From contig CM049317.1 of the NCBI GenBank assembly GCA_026874595.1, positions 50,756,118 to 50,820,117 on the forward strand: a DNA stretch of 64,000 nucleotides. The letters run 5' to 3'. The notes beneath the pieces are model-generated. The model did no database searches. It had not been told where the DNA came from and saw only the letters and a program-made list of their open reading frames with translations. Source of the DNA: Sipunculus nudus (lineage: Eukaryota; Annelida; Sipuncula; Golfingiida; Sipunculidae). The translations under genes and the position numbers were made by a program. Shown here piece after piece: positions 44,025-55,500 of this stretch (positions within the stretch are counted from its first letter, which is position 1; each line of letters opens with the position of its first letter).

Positions 44025-46229
44025 TATATATATATCATATATATTATATATACACCTTATATTGTCTGTGTGGTAGATTTTAGATAAATTACAGTTAAGA
44101 ATAAGGTTTAATCACGTAGGGTATTATATTTCCTTTATAGGTTACTTCTAAACCAGATATTTAGCTATATAATATTTCAGAGAAAACTCGGAAATGGAAG
44201 TCTAATTCAGATGATTAATATATATCATATACAATATATAAATAAAATCTTTGAATAGCAAATGGGATGATTACATTGACCATTTCCTGGTTAAAATGTG
44301 TATCCCCCACCCCCTACTGTACTGGCGCCCTTTCTCAGTACCACAAGTTGTGAATTATTATTCGAAAATAAAGTTCACTGAATTTCAAGGCCTATATTAT
44401 TGGCGAATAACATTTGAATTAAACATTCTTAAAAAAACGTTTAAGACAACTCAGTGATGTATTAACTGATTAATCGATATATACACGTATCTCAAAATTT
44501 AATATTATTTATTTTACTCCCTTGAAAATGAGGACAACAAAAAATTCTCTCTTCCCCGCCCCTAAAAAAATGCCCCAACTCTCTTCCTGACACAAGGACC
44601 ATGCAGATTATGAAGGAGAATGAGGTGGAATAAATATTCAAACTTTCATCATTAATGCGTTTAAAAGTTTAAGAACGCGAAACCACTGGTCATTGTTCAT
44701 ATTATTTCCATCTCACAAAAAATAGCTGAAATATTTACGTTGCGATTATATCAAGAATGCAAGCGGAATCCTAAACTGATGTTTTGTCTTATGATATAAT
44801 GGTAAGTTATAACCTTTCGAGGATACAATGAAGATAATATATAACTAGAAAATTACATTACAAGGGACATTCACTCATTCACTCATAATTGACCGAACAT
44901 CTGTGTATATTCCTTGAGGAAGTTCCTGAAACCACCACGGTGCGGATCCACACCACAATCTAATCGATTCTTCTTGTCCTATTAAAGAAATGTCCCGTAA
45001 ATTTTCTGAGATTTCTTTCATGATTGCGTGAATTTTATTGTGTACAAACACACACACACATGCAGACAAATGGGAATAAATGCATACACTCCTGGATCAT
45101 TTATATACCATTCACGATAAAAAAAGCACACATTTTATATGTATATGGTATATGGAAGCAACACAAGCTCTAGTCCATTTACTATGATGCATTTATGAAG
45201 TTTTCAGATATCGAAGAAAATACTCACATAGGAACGCTACCCATTACCCAAGACTTCGTTTTTATCTTAAGAGGGACGAATCCATAGAGCACTTTAAGTT
45301 AAGGCCTCGGAGGACTTATATCCCTCTCGGTGTTATTTTTATATCTGTTTTATATCTTATTAAGATTTTTTGTACCAGTGATGTCCATTAGTAAACTCTC
45401 TTGTTAAACTTCCGAAACGGCGCACAGGAAATCTGAAAAAGCTTTAATGCAGGTAGTGTTCTATGGAACAGCCTTACGATAAAGCAAAAAGTGCCAACAA
45501 TCAAAAGATCTTTAAAATCCTAGCGCTCTTATTTTCTTGAATAAAACAAAAATGTAGAATAATTTCCTTTTCTTTTTCTTCTTGTTTTTTTGTTAGATTA
45601 TACTAATATATGAGCGTCATCTAATTCTTTTTATTACCGTATTAATGAGTATTTCTTCTAGACTTTAACATACTGATTTGGTTTCATTTGCACACTGTAT
45701 AATGTGCTTTTAAAAAAGCCGCGTTTTATGTATTTATCAACTCTGTACATCAATTTTAGCTTTGCTTACGTCAAAGTTTTTTGGCTTAATATCCTGTGAT
45801 AGTATGATGTCATTTAAGTTTAATGGACCTATGCTGAAAACTGTATTTTATTGTGATTACTCCATGTATTACAGGGCCCATCTGTAAACATAATTTATCC
45901 TGGTAAAGGCTATCCTCGAAGATGTTTTGATATATAAATAAATACATCTGTTATATATCTGTGATATTTTCTTTTATGTATCTGCAGCCAATCTGTTCAA
46001 ATTCCGAGGATACTGGACCGATGGAACTGATGAAGCTACAGAGGGTGAGTGGAGGTGGGGCCCCACTGGTCGGAAGTTTGACATCAAATTGTGGCGTGAA
46101 TACGAACCAAATAATTTTTTATTCAAAGAAAACAATATGGCGTTTCTAACCTCGGATTTCAAATGGTTTGATACCCTCAAGAATGACGAACATGGCATTC
46201 TCTGTGAGAAAGGGGTTTCGTGCTTTTGA
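40598..46229 (+). CDS. Secreted C-type lectin A (EPN type)
   Basis: Four exons with matching phase-1 joins: 40598-40634, 42488-42640, 43649-43858, 45988-46229; 213 aa. Exon 1 is a signal peptide start (MKITIIFCFLLTG). Exon 2 codes a basic spacer (residues 14-63) with C15 and C61. Residues 65-207 are one C-type lectin domain: CEPPFGYLF...SCYML (the extra N-terminal cysteine pair, C65/C83), KAQHKC (C101), LVSIETEDEMEHL, GYWTDGTD, EGEWRWGPTG, the sugar-site motif EPN (173-175), FKWFD where the family has WND, and GILCEK (C206). EPN usually indicates mannose-type specificity. The inner long-loop cysteine pair is absent (ENNMAF; no cysteine after WFD). It has a paralogue at 52506-59989. A role in recognition of microbes or glycans is inferred. 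Confidence 0.9.
40667..40726. repeat. (TA)n microsatellite
   Basis: TA array in lectin A intron 1, about 30 nt after the donor. Confidence 0.97.
41775..41980. mobile_element. GGGGCGGATCCAGG inverted-repeat element
   Basis: The left end CAGGGGCGGATCCAGGA and the right end CCCCCTGGATCCGGTTATG are inverted. The interior has G runs and GCTTGCGGCTGCTGAAAAGG. A fragment with the interior in reverse lies near 25890-25990, and another end near 32187. A short non-autonomous element in intron 1 of lectin A. Confidence 0.75.
42078..42097. repeat. Poly-C run
   Basis: Twenty cytosines in lectin A intron 1. Similar runs occur at 17538, 21360, 32226, 32347 and 52651. Confidence 0.95.
42488..42640 (+). CDS. 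Lectin A exon 2
   Basis: The acceptor is CATTCTTACAG and the donor GAAG|GTATCA. It is 153 nt with an LILRKRLFTSDVLTILKLIG core that is amphipathic, perhaps a short oligomerising helix (inference). Confidence 0.72.
43373..43460. repeat. (TA)n microsatellite with TTTA breaks
   Basis: TA array in lectin A intron 2, 190 nt before exon 3; another TA-rich block follows exon 3 (43993-44050). Confidence 0.95.
43649..43858 (+). CDS. Lectin A exon 3
   Basis: The acceptor is ATTCTTTGAAG (weak) and the donor AAAAC|GTAATG, the same donor type as in lectin B exon 3. Codes the first half of the lectin domain. Confidence 0.85.
43859..45987 (+). other. Lectin A intron 3, nothing else seen
   Basis: AT-rich, with a G run (43906-43928) and a TA block (43993-44050). 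No further exon or known repeat recognised. Confidence 0.5.
45988..46229 (+). CDS. Lectin A exon 4
   Basis: The acceptor is GTATCTGCAG; stop TGA at 46227-46229. It is 242 nt, exactly the length of lectin B exon 4. Codes the sugar-binding half (GYWTDGTD to GILCEKGVSCF). Confidence 0.9.
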
Positions 46230-46340
46230 GGAAAGAAAAGCCAGATAACATGATTGAGAAACTATAGGACTGATTATATCATGAAGGTCAGAGATCCCTA
46301 TTTTGGGAAAAGTACACCTCCTTGACAGAAGAACTCTAAA

Positions 46341-46346
46341 AATAAA
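46341..46346 (+). promoter_or_regulatory. Polyadenylation signal AATAAA (lectin A)
   Basis: AATAAA 112 nt after the stop codon, in an A-rich stretch. Confidence 0.45.
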
Positions 46347-48528
46347 CAAAAATAAAAAAAAATGGTGTGAGTAGATGATGTGGAAACTGTGAGACACCTT
46401 TTGGTGAAGTGCACAGAAAACGATTCGTAAAGTGGATTATGAGAAACTTTGGATTGTAAACTGTGTTCCGCATTTTGTTCGCTACTTTTTCGAATTCTCC
46501 ATACTCGAGAAATGGAAATTATCGCGCAAATAAACCTTCTTGAGTAAGGCGCCCCAAATAATACACGTGGGAACATTTGTTTAAACTGTAGCCCCACTAA
46601 CATCTCGTACACATTATCTATACCTGTAATGTCGCAAATAAAAAAAAATTATATATATTATTAATATAAACAGATGTGTTTTATATGGTCTGTATGTCAA
46701 AGAATTATATTATGAATAATGTAATATCTTTAACATTATCAGTCTTTAACTGACAAGAATTTCCATTTCTTCAATGTCCACTTGGTCATTCCAGAATAGT
46801 AAAGATTTTTTTTTTTTGCATCATATTAAATAGGATATACAATTAATCACATATTATGTCGAATCTTCACAAAGCACATACAAAATGGAAATTGCAAAAA
46901 TTTAACCTCGCGATAATAAAGTCAACTACAGTTTTACTGACAAATGTTATTAATATAAAATTCGGCGTAAGTTAGTGAGCGTTAATTGTGAAATAAAACC
47001 AAAACAATACGTAAAGTTTGACCTGACCAAAAGAAAATTACTAAAATTAATGTCAGGCCGGTACCACCTGTAGAAATACGAAACCGAACCATCAGGACTA
47101 AAGAAGCAACACCTAAATCTATGTAAATGCATGTAAATAAACATTGGATTCATATGATGATAGCTTGTATCCACAATATCATAACAAAGAATAAACCCTT
47201 CAACAGACCTGAGGATTTTTCACTGTGTTTTCATTAGTTCCCCTTGTTTGGGACCGGCCTCCTCCATGGTCTAGGGGTTGAAGACGGGGCCGGATGCCAT
47301 TAGTTCGTGATTTCGAAACTCACCAGTGGAGTGGTGAGGTTGTCTTTTTTCTTTTTCAAGGTCGGCCTCCTCGCAGGGTGAGCGGCTTGCAGTCTTATTG
47401 GGGAGACCAACAGTCATGTTTCACGAACGAACGAGTGCGCATTTCGGGGGTTCCCCTGTGTTATGACCCAGCAATAGGAATGACACACACCAAGGGCCCG
47501 CAGGTGCAGTAGACAGAGCCTGGGTGACACCCGAATAGTGTGTAAGCTCTGTCACGAAGTACGAAACGGAATGGAATTCTGCCGATGTACAGAGTAGTGA
47601 TTGAAACAAGCAAAATAATGGAGGCGGTTAAATAAAACCTTCCGGAGACGCGATTATCTGTTTACGGTGTGTTCCATGATCCCGGTGGGAAACACCCCTC
47701 CTTTCAACCGCCGATAATTGAAGCCGTTGTCTGCGGAGGGACCTTAGGTCCACGATTTTGAGACTTGCACCATATCTCTGTCTACATGTTGAGGTTTGGC
47801 TTTATATTTGCTGGTTTAAATTTCGCGATTCTCACTTTTACAGTGTTTTGCGAGGGTTCCATTTTCGCGATATAACAATACAAAAGACCTGTGTACAGTG
47901 TATAGCCATTATGAAGGGAATTAATTATATAAAATATTATGTGCAGATAATCTGATCAAAAATACTGTTTGGTTTTAACAGACAACTGGAAAAATCTTAA
48001 ATCATTTAAATATCAATCGTTGAGTTTACAAGACCAATATTTAATAATAAAGTCAAATTTTTCTTAATTGTCAAATTTGCCTTCGATGATTCGACTTCTT
48101 ATTTAGGAAGGTTATATTTTCGTAATAATTCACCCACTGTCTCGAATGTCGCGAACAAAAAGGAAAACACAGTAGTGGACGCTTCCACGTCATAACATCA
48201 TAACGTAAATATCTATATACTTGAGACTGTAATTACATTAACGTCTGGGTCGACATGCATGATTATTCAATAAACATCATTCAGGTCTAAATTCGCGAAC
48301 TTAGGGTCATTTGTTCATACATTATAAGGAAAAGAATCCACATTTATTACCCCGCATATATTTACATATACCAGGCCTCCTGTTCCCACAACATCAAAGG
48401 GACATAATCACGTATTAAGCAAGTTGAAATAACAAGAAAAGTATTGTCTTCTCTTTTATTGTTACAGGTGCTCTTTTTATTGTGTGACACGGGCGTAACT
48501 CGTGTTGTGACACCCTCGCCGGGTCGTT
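46347..48528. other. Intergenic stretch between the lectins, left part
   Basis: Holds a SINE (47235-47610) and CGCGA-type repeat fragments (47820-47875, 48095-48165, 48290-48310). No exon seen. Confidence 0.55.
47235..47610 (+). mobile_element. tRNA-derived SINE, copy 2
   Basis: The head has an A-box-like TGGTCTAGGGGTTGAAGACG and a TTCGTGATTTCGAAACTC B-box-like block. The body shares CGAGTGCGCATTTCGGGGGT, ACACACCAAGGGCCCGCAGG and ACAGAGCCTGGGTGACA with copies 1 and 3. Confidence 0.78.
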
Positions 48529-49260
48529 TGTTACATTCTCAGTTTAATACATACTTGTAGAACTCTCGTTGTCATGCTAGCCTTGGGCTTTCTCGCCTGG
48601 TCGTAAGTCAAGTGTGGACCCTGGTATGTAGAGACACACACAGCGATGTTCTTCTAGATGATTCCTGTAACGCGTGTTTTTATGTATTGTGTTAGATTCT
48701 TCAAATGTTCGAGAAAGAGAAGCTTCTTGGCTTGAGGTAAAAAGTTATTTAAGGGGTTTGTGTTATAGAGCCGAGAGAGAGCAGCAGAGACGATTTCCAG
48801 CGGACGCAGAAGCGTGTGTGTCAGTTTCTGGGACCTTATAGATTTTCTTCAGACTTTCTCCTGGATTTTGTGCATTTGGATTTCAGTTTACTTTCTGGAT
48901 TGTTACAAGAGCTTTACACTGGACTGTCTTTCTCCGAGAGTTTACATTTAAAGAACTTATCGTTGTGACGGTGGTGGTATTCAGGTACTGTGCACTTTGT
49001 ATATTTTACTGTTTGATTGTATTGATTTGTTGTTATACCGCTGTTTTACTGTATAATTGTATTGATTTAGTGTATTGTAATGTAAGGGTTGTTTTAAGTA
49101 TATATTATGGTTATTTGTTAACAAAAAACACTGACTTCTTTATTCATTCCCCTACACATTTCACGCTGCCTAGTGTTACAGAATCTGATTTTTTTTATCT
49201 CTATTACAAAAGTTGGGTTCATCACGCATACGTGATCTGTTTATATTAGGTTCCGTAACA
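48529..49260 (+). mobile_element. LTR-like repeat, copy 1 (fossil)
   Basis: About 730 bp with short inverted ends TGTTAC...GTAACA. It aligns over most of its length with 56471-57327: GTAGAGACACACACAGCGAT, TAGAGCCGAGAGA, TTTATTCATTCCCCTA, CACGCATACGTGATCTGTT, TAGGTTCCGTAACA. No internal coding region is attached and no clear target duplication was found. Best read as a solo LTR of an LTR retrotransposon; the end coordinates are approximate. Confidence 0.65.
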
Positions 49261-52200
49261 TTATATACCTGGAGCCTGCTAAAATATTTCCTTGAAACCG
49301 TTGGCTTTCTCCTCCACACGAGTGTTAAAAAGAGTGGACCGGACGCGATCACTGGCACCAACAATAAACAGAGCACTTGGGACTCTGTGCATCGCCCAGG
49401 CCTCGACACAAGTCAATCAGAGGATGCACTGACTGATTTTGTGTAAAATAAAATACCTCGGGCCGCACTATGCTGCGCGTTATATTTCAGCTGAGGCCCC
49501 TGGATGATAGGTTCTACCATGAATTTACATTCGGACAATGGACCTGCGTGCTAAGATGGTTTTGTTGGAAAACTTTTGGATAATGTAAACCTGAACTGAT
49601 ATTGTGAAAGAATAGGCATAAATTGCACTCAATTATTTCAATTTCAGTCTTTGGTTTACATGCTAAAGTCAGTTTGAACCCAGATGATTAAGGCCTTGAT
49701 TGTCATACACTAGTCGGCCTGAACCAATATCAATAAGGAATTGATCCATATGCTTGAGGCCGTCTGTAAAGGCTTTGGCATGTATGCTCCAGGCAACAGG
49801 TACCCATATAATCAAAGCATTGATCGATATACTTTAGCCCTGCCAGGGCTTTAGTATTTATGTTTACTATTAAAAAGAGTAAAATAAAACGGGATTCTAT
49901 TTACCGATAGATATATTTCAGTCCCAGCTCTTATCACTAAAGTCCTGAAAGGTGTGTATAGTCAGTCCTTGATGTTTGCATGTTAGGGCATCACAGCGCT
50001 CTTTACGGACCTGACGTCCGTATTCACGAACAATGCATTAGTTCATTTACTGATTTAACATTAAACATTACTTATTTGGTGAAACCAGTGTCCCGTCATC
50101 CTCCCCCTTGTTAATATTAACTCCAATATATTAATACCATAAATAAAAGACTGCTACGTGAATATACATATTTTAATTCACTAATGTATATCCGATGGTT
50201 TTGATTTATTCAGGTTTCTTGGTTGGAGTTTAAAGTAGGTCAGGGAATGGCTATATATGAATGCATTCGTCTTTTAACGAATATATGGTTTATAATATAT
50301 TTGATTTTTAAAAAAAGATATACAAAAGAAAATTCTTGTTCATTTATGAGACAGCTGTATATAAAACTACCTATGTGGAATCTGTGTGCCTATCGATAGA
50401 CAGTTCCAGTTTGACAAAATTAGATCGAGTTATTTACGATCATCAAAACATGAGTGGGCGGATGAAAAGCGTGCATGCTGCATGAAGCACAGTGAAATAA
50501 ATGTCAAACATGTAGAGTTTTATTAACAATACCCGCCGGGAAAACATGACGAACTTTGGACTGTTTCCTTTCATGATCGTTTGATCACTTGACATAGCTC
50601 CACTTCTGGTTAAACTGTCCTTCACCTGTAGCGGGTTGCCCATGTAAAGCATGTCAGGTATTGATGGGTCTATTCAAAAGGCGCCAATACTCTCTGTGTA
50701 CGAGACAAATGGTATTATATTGCTGTATTGGTATAGACCAGATTTAATGTGTTTAGTTTAGATACGTCATTAAACCAGCAGCTGTCCGGGCGCATTGCAA
50801 AACATCATTTTAACTGTCATATACTAAAGACTGGAAAACAAACATATGACCCTATTTACGCAGGTAAATTTGAAGATTATTTAAAGATGAATTTAGAACA
50901 AGCAGCAGCATATATTATTTCTGTCTTTGTGTGAATGTGGGGGAGGGTGAGATGACAGATAAAGCTGTGATATTCTTACTTTGGTGGAGTAGATTATTTT
51001 ATTGTATATCATATAATATTGTGTGTTGTATGCATTTGGTGCTTTTTCAGTTTTAACGCTATTCTAATAATGTTTTGGTGTATTTTAGTTACAATGATTT
51101 ATGATTTTTGTTTTTTTATGTAGAATGTAAGTTCCTTGCAAGAGATTAATGTAGTAAAGAATAATTTATCTGATTTTAAAAGGTTCAATAAATTAAGCCT
51201 TAGTAAAGCGGTTCGTAATTTGCTTCATTGAGACCAGAACTAGTGGTCTGATAGCAGGGTGTTCGTGTTACATTGGTGGTCGTTTGGCTGGAATCCATTT
51301 TGCGTCTACACCACCCTTCCGGCAAAGGTCGTTTCCACTCAACACTCTTTTTGATAGGCAATGTGAGACGGCCGCGACTACTTTTTTCGGCTGTCAAACC
51401 TAAGAATAATTTGTTTTCACATTTCAAGGAAACATTTTCTGTTTACATTTTAAATGCGCATGCTTGCAAAATATCGCTAATATTCATTGAAGCCCATGCG
51501 ACAAAAACACCCATATTTATGTTAGTTGCACTGGAACATTTCTTATCCAACATATTAGAACGGACTTCATTTCCCATTTCACTACAATTATTCCTACGGC
51601 ATATGTGTGTTTAGAAGCCGCGGTGCATTGTGGCGGTCATATTGTGACGCCAACGAACCCTTAGCAGTCGAGTCGTAATTTTATGTGTTCGATTCTCTGC
51701 TGTGTTGGTCTACACTAGGGTCAAGCGCGGGGCGTGTTTTGACCCGCAGACCGCGCTCCCCCCACTTTGGATTCTGTGCTGAGCGGCACATTCTAGAATG
51801 TGCGGGGCCGGGTGGGCTGCGAGGTGACAAACTGATCAGGCAGTTCAGTAAAACATGAATATAAAACTGTAAATGGTAAATATTGCTTATGTTTTAAGGT
51901 GGTGTAAATATTGTAACATGAAAAGATAAATGTAAATACATTTAAATTTATTCCTTGTAGTCTTTACAGTGTAAGCTCCGACTGATTATTGGAAGAAACG
52001 CTGTGTAAATGTGTTCTTTATAGGTAAAAATTTAGTTAGTCATATAAAAATATATAAGGCATTATTAATTTGATTTATATTATCTATTTGCCCATGACAG
52101 TTTTATCGGCAGCTAGTCTTAACTTTGAACAAGGTGGCCTGGCCTTATATGTTGTGCATAGACTGTAATCCATGTACGCGTACTTGTGACAGGTCTTACA

Positions 52201-52298
52201 TTTTGGCGGGATGCACAATGCGATTCTACGATCTCATTGGTCTGCATGATTACAATTCTCTGCGTTTGGCCCTGACGTTCGAACGCAGATAAACTTGC
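49261..52298. other. Intergenic stretch between the lectins, right part
   Basis: No gene seen. A GC-richer block at about 51610-51840 (GACCCGCAGACCGCGCTC, ATTCTAGAATGTGCGGGGCC) with a GTTCGATTC element could be another SINE, unproven. Confidence 0.5.
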
Positions 52299-52377
52299 TA
52301 TACAAAGCAGCGGTGACACGAACGGATGTCTGGGATGACTGTAGTGTATAACCGCTGTCTGATGAGCCTACTTAAAG
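52299..52377 (+). other. Possible TATA box and 5' UTR exon, lectin B
   Basis: TATACAAA at 52299-52306, then a stretch ending AAAG|GTAGAA (donor at 52378). An acceptor, TTGCATTGCAG, ends at 52479, so a short UTR intron of about 100 nt is possible. The stretch contains ATGs, which weakens the call. Confidence 0.3.
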
Positions 52378-52505
52378 GTAGAACGAGTGTTTTGCGATTT
52401 GTGTTAACCAAAGTTGATATTAATACTAATATAAAATGCTGATCAAGTAGAGAGTGGTTTATGTTTTCTTGCATTGCAGTCAGCGTGAAGCAAACAACAG
52501 AAGGC

Positions 52506-52539
52506 ATGAATATCTACTGGATACTTCTAACAATCACGG
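52506..52539 (+). CDS. Lectin B exon 1 (signal peptide)
   Basis: ATG at 52506, 11 codons plus one base; the donor is G|GTAAGA. Phase and hydrophobicity match lectin A exon 1. The hydrophobic run is short unless exon 2 extends it (INVIA). Confidence 0.7.
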
Positions 52540-55500
52540 GTAAGATTAACTTTTGACCCTTCAATCCTAGTCGCTAGTGTTCAGTCAATTAGACGACGCC
52601 TGGTATGGAGACTGGTACCCAGCGCTTTTGCCTTTATTCAACCCTTCAACACCCCCCCCCCCCCCGTTGCCAAACTAGGGCCCGGTGAAATACATTATAA
52701 TTATGTCTCGAGAATACTTCCCCATTATTTCTGATTGGTTGCTAGTGACGTCATAACATGTCCGGCATGTTCAGCATTGTCTATGAAACAATATATGTTG
52801 TTCCATATCATTTTAACAAGGTGAATGTGGTTTGGTGAGAATACTTCGGAAATGAATTTGTTTCGTGCTTGGTCGTTGTATGTCCCGGATATTATAAAAC
52901 ATTTGTCTATTTCGAATACTCTACAGTTGATGATTCTCCAGGTATTTTCTCCAATTATCAAATTGTTCTCACCCAACCCCTATCTAAAATAATGGGTTTT
53001 GAGTGATATATAACCCTGGTTTTAATATTGCCGCCATTCATCCATGTTGGCGCAAGAAAATATGCAAACATCGATTTTTGGTTATATTATGATCAAAAGT
53101 TATAAAAAAGCATGATTGCAAAAAATCTATATAAATTCCATAGAATGACACAACCGTATACACTACATGATTTTATGCATTATCTGTAAATTAACAAATT
53201 TCTCTTCTCTTTTCCGTTACAAATTCCTCTTGGACGAAGCCAAGTCCATAATGTCCATATTCCCAAGTCTGTGTCAGCCCCGGCTCTCCAGAACTTGAAT
53301 CACTGACCTGACCAAGCGTCTCTTTCCTGAATTATAAACATACTGCAAGTGCTCCAATCGAAATCCAAATTGACGATTAGACCCGACGAAAAGAATTTAA
53401 ACAGTACACTGTTCGCACTGTTACACATGACCACCAGAAGCGGGACCGGCTGACATGGCTTAATGTGATTGGTCAAATTCTCGATACCCTGTCTGTAGTG
53501 CTAAAGGTTAGGTCCAAAGTCTAGAACAAGATGACGCGAGTTATATGATTGGTTCAATTGCCTTGTTCATTATTCATAAAATAGACGCCAGAGTGGCTCG
53601 CTGAATCAAGGTCTGTGAAAGCGTGGTTGCCACAGATCTGGATACCCTAGATCTTTTTAAAATACACACTGTCAAAATCAAATATGGTCACCAGAGGACG
53701 ATCAGAGATTTTATGTTGCGCACGTTATAACAAATAGACCACAATTGGAAATTTTCTTTGGCACATATTTTCACAAATACAATATCTTTGATCCTTGTCA
53801 AGTTCACAGGGATGCTTAGTATGTTTGAGTACTCAATCCCTATTAAATGAGGAATTTGTCCAAGATCAAGTACGGCCGCCAGAGTACAATTAGTGATTTT
53901 GTATTGCAAACATTATTTCAGACATATCTTCTTTCAGAGTAAAAACATGTATATACCAGTTTGAATGATGTTAATTTTTTATGAATGTTAGTTATTTTTT
54001 TTCATTATTTTAACAGGTATCAACGTTATAGCACCCAAAAAAGCCGAAGGAAAAGGAAATTCTACACAGGCTCAGAATAAAGGGAGGAAAAAGTGTTTAG
54101 GTCTGTGTGCTGTCGGTTGTGGCGACCAAGACCTATTGACGCAAGTAACATCCCTGTTTACCCTGATAAATCATGTCGCCAGGAAGACACACCGTAAGTG
54201 TTATGGTAATACAGCAAAAACTCGCCTTACGACCACCTCAGTTTAGCGACCACCTCAAAATAACGACCACTTGTTCACGGTCCTGATTCTTTTTGCTCAT
54301 TATGTAAGACTTCGCTTGGATGACCACCTCGAAAATGCGACCACTACTGAAGCAGGAGAATTTCACAACAGGTCTCATAATGTCCAAACAGTATTTTAAC
54401 TTATGAAAATAATAGAAGAGAGAGTAAGAAAGGAAACACAAGCATCCGATATGCTGGTCAGAGTTCATGGGCGATAATAGGATAGCAATGAAAGGACCAA
54501 CTTTTATATGAGAGTTGAAAAATAATACTTCATTTAGAAAAGTATTTACATGTTTAAATTATATTTGCCCCAAATGTCAAGTACCTCTGTCCAAACTGGA
54601 TGACATGTATTGATGAAATGGAGAAAATCATCAGATTCTAAATTACATTTGAATAAAAGGGGTCCAATTTTTTTAAGCTGAACATCAAATATTTGTCTCC
54701 ATCCCTCATTTGTCGGTCCCAAGACAAATCTTTTGAATCCTCCCATTTTTAATGTTTCCATTTTGGATTTTAGATGTGTAATATTAGGCCCTACTTTATG
54801 CATCGGTGCAATTAAGGTCGTTCTTATTTATCTTTTCTTGACCACCCCACTTATACAAGAGTACTTCAATTTCTTTTAAATAATTTAGCGAAGGATTTGG
54901 TAAAACTTGAAATGCATAGGTTAATTGTGACAAGATATTGGCTTTTATAATAGTAATTTTACCTGAGAGAAACATTGTTTTTGTTTGCCATATATTTAAA
55001 ATGGCTTTGATTTTACTTGATATTTCTTTGTAATTGATATCTTTCATTTTTCGCCAGTCTGGGTGTATATATATACCAAGAATCTTTATGGGTTATGTGC
55101 ACCACTTAAGTCTTAAATTGTTCATACTGTCACATATATTTTTAGTGTTTTCTTTTACTTGCATAATAACAGTTTTATCTAAATTCACCTTAAGTCCTAA
55201 TATTTTTGAAAATTTTGAAATGTAAAAATGGCTTCTTTTATTGATTCTTGCCCTCCTGTGAGGGAGAGAGCAGTATCATCTGCATATTGGATTAATTTAT
55301 ATTCTTTACCAGCATCATTTATCCCTCTTATTGTTGTTGTGTTGTTTCGTATTTTAATTGCCAATATTTCTGAAGCTATTATAAATAAGTATGGAGATAA
55401 ATGGGGCACCCTGGTCTAAAACCACGCGTTACTTGAAAATAGTTGGTTGCCCATCTTCTGTTTAGTACACAGCTACTGATGTCAGAATATAATATATTAA

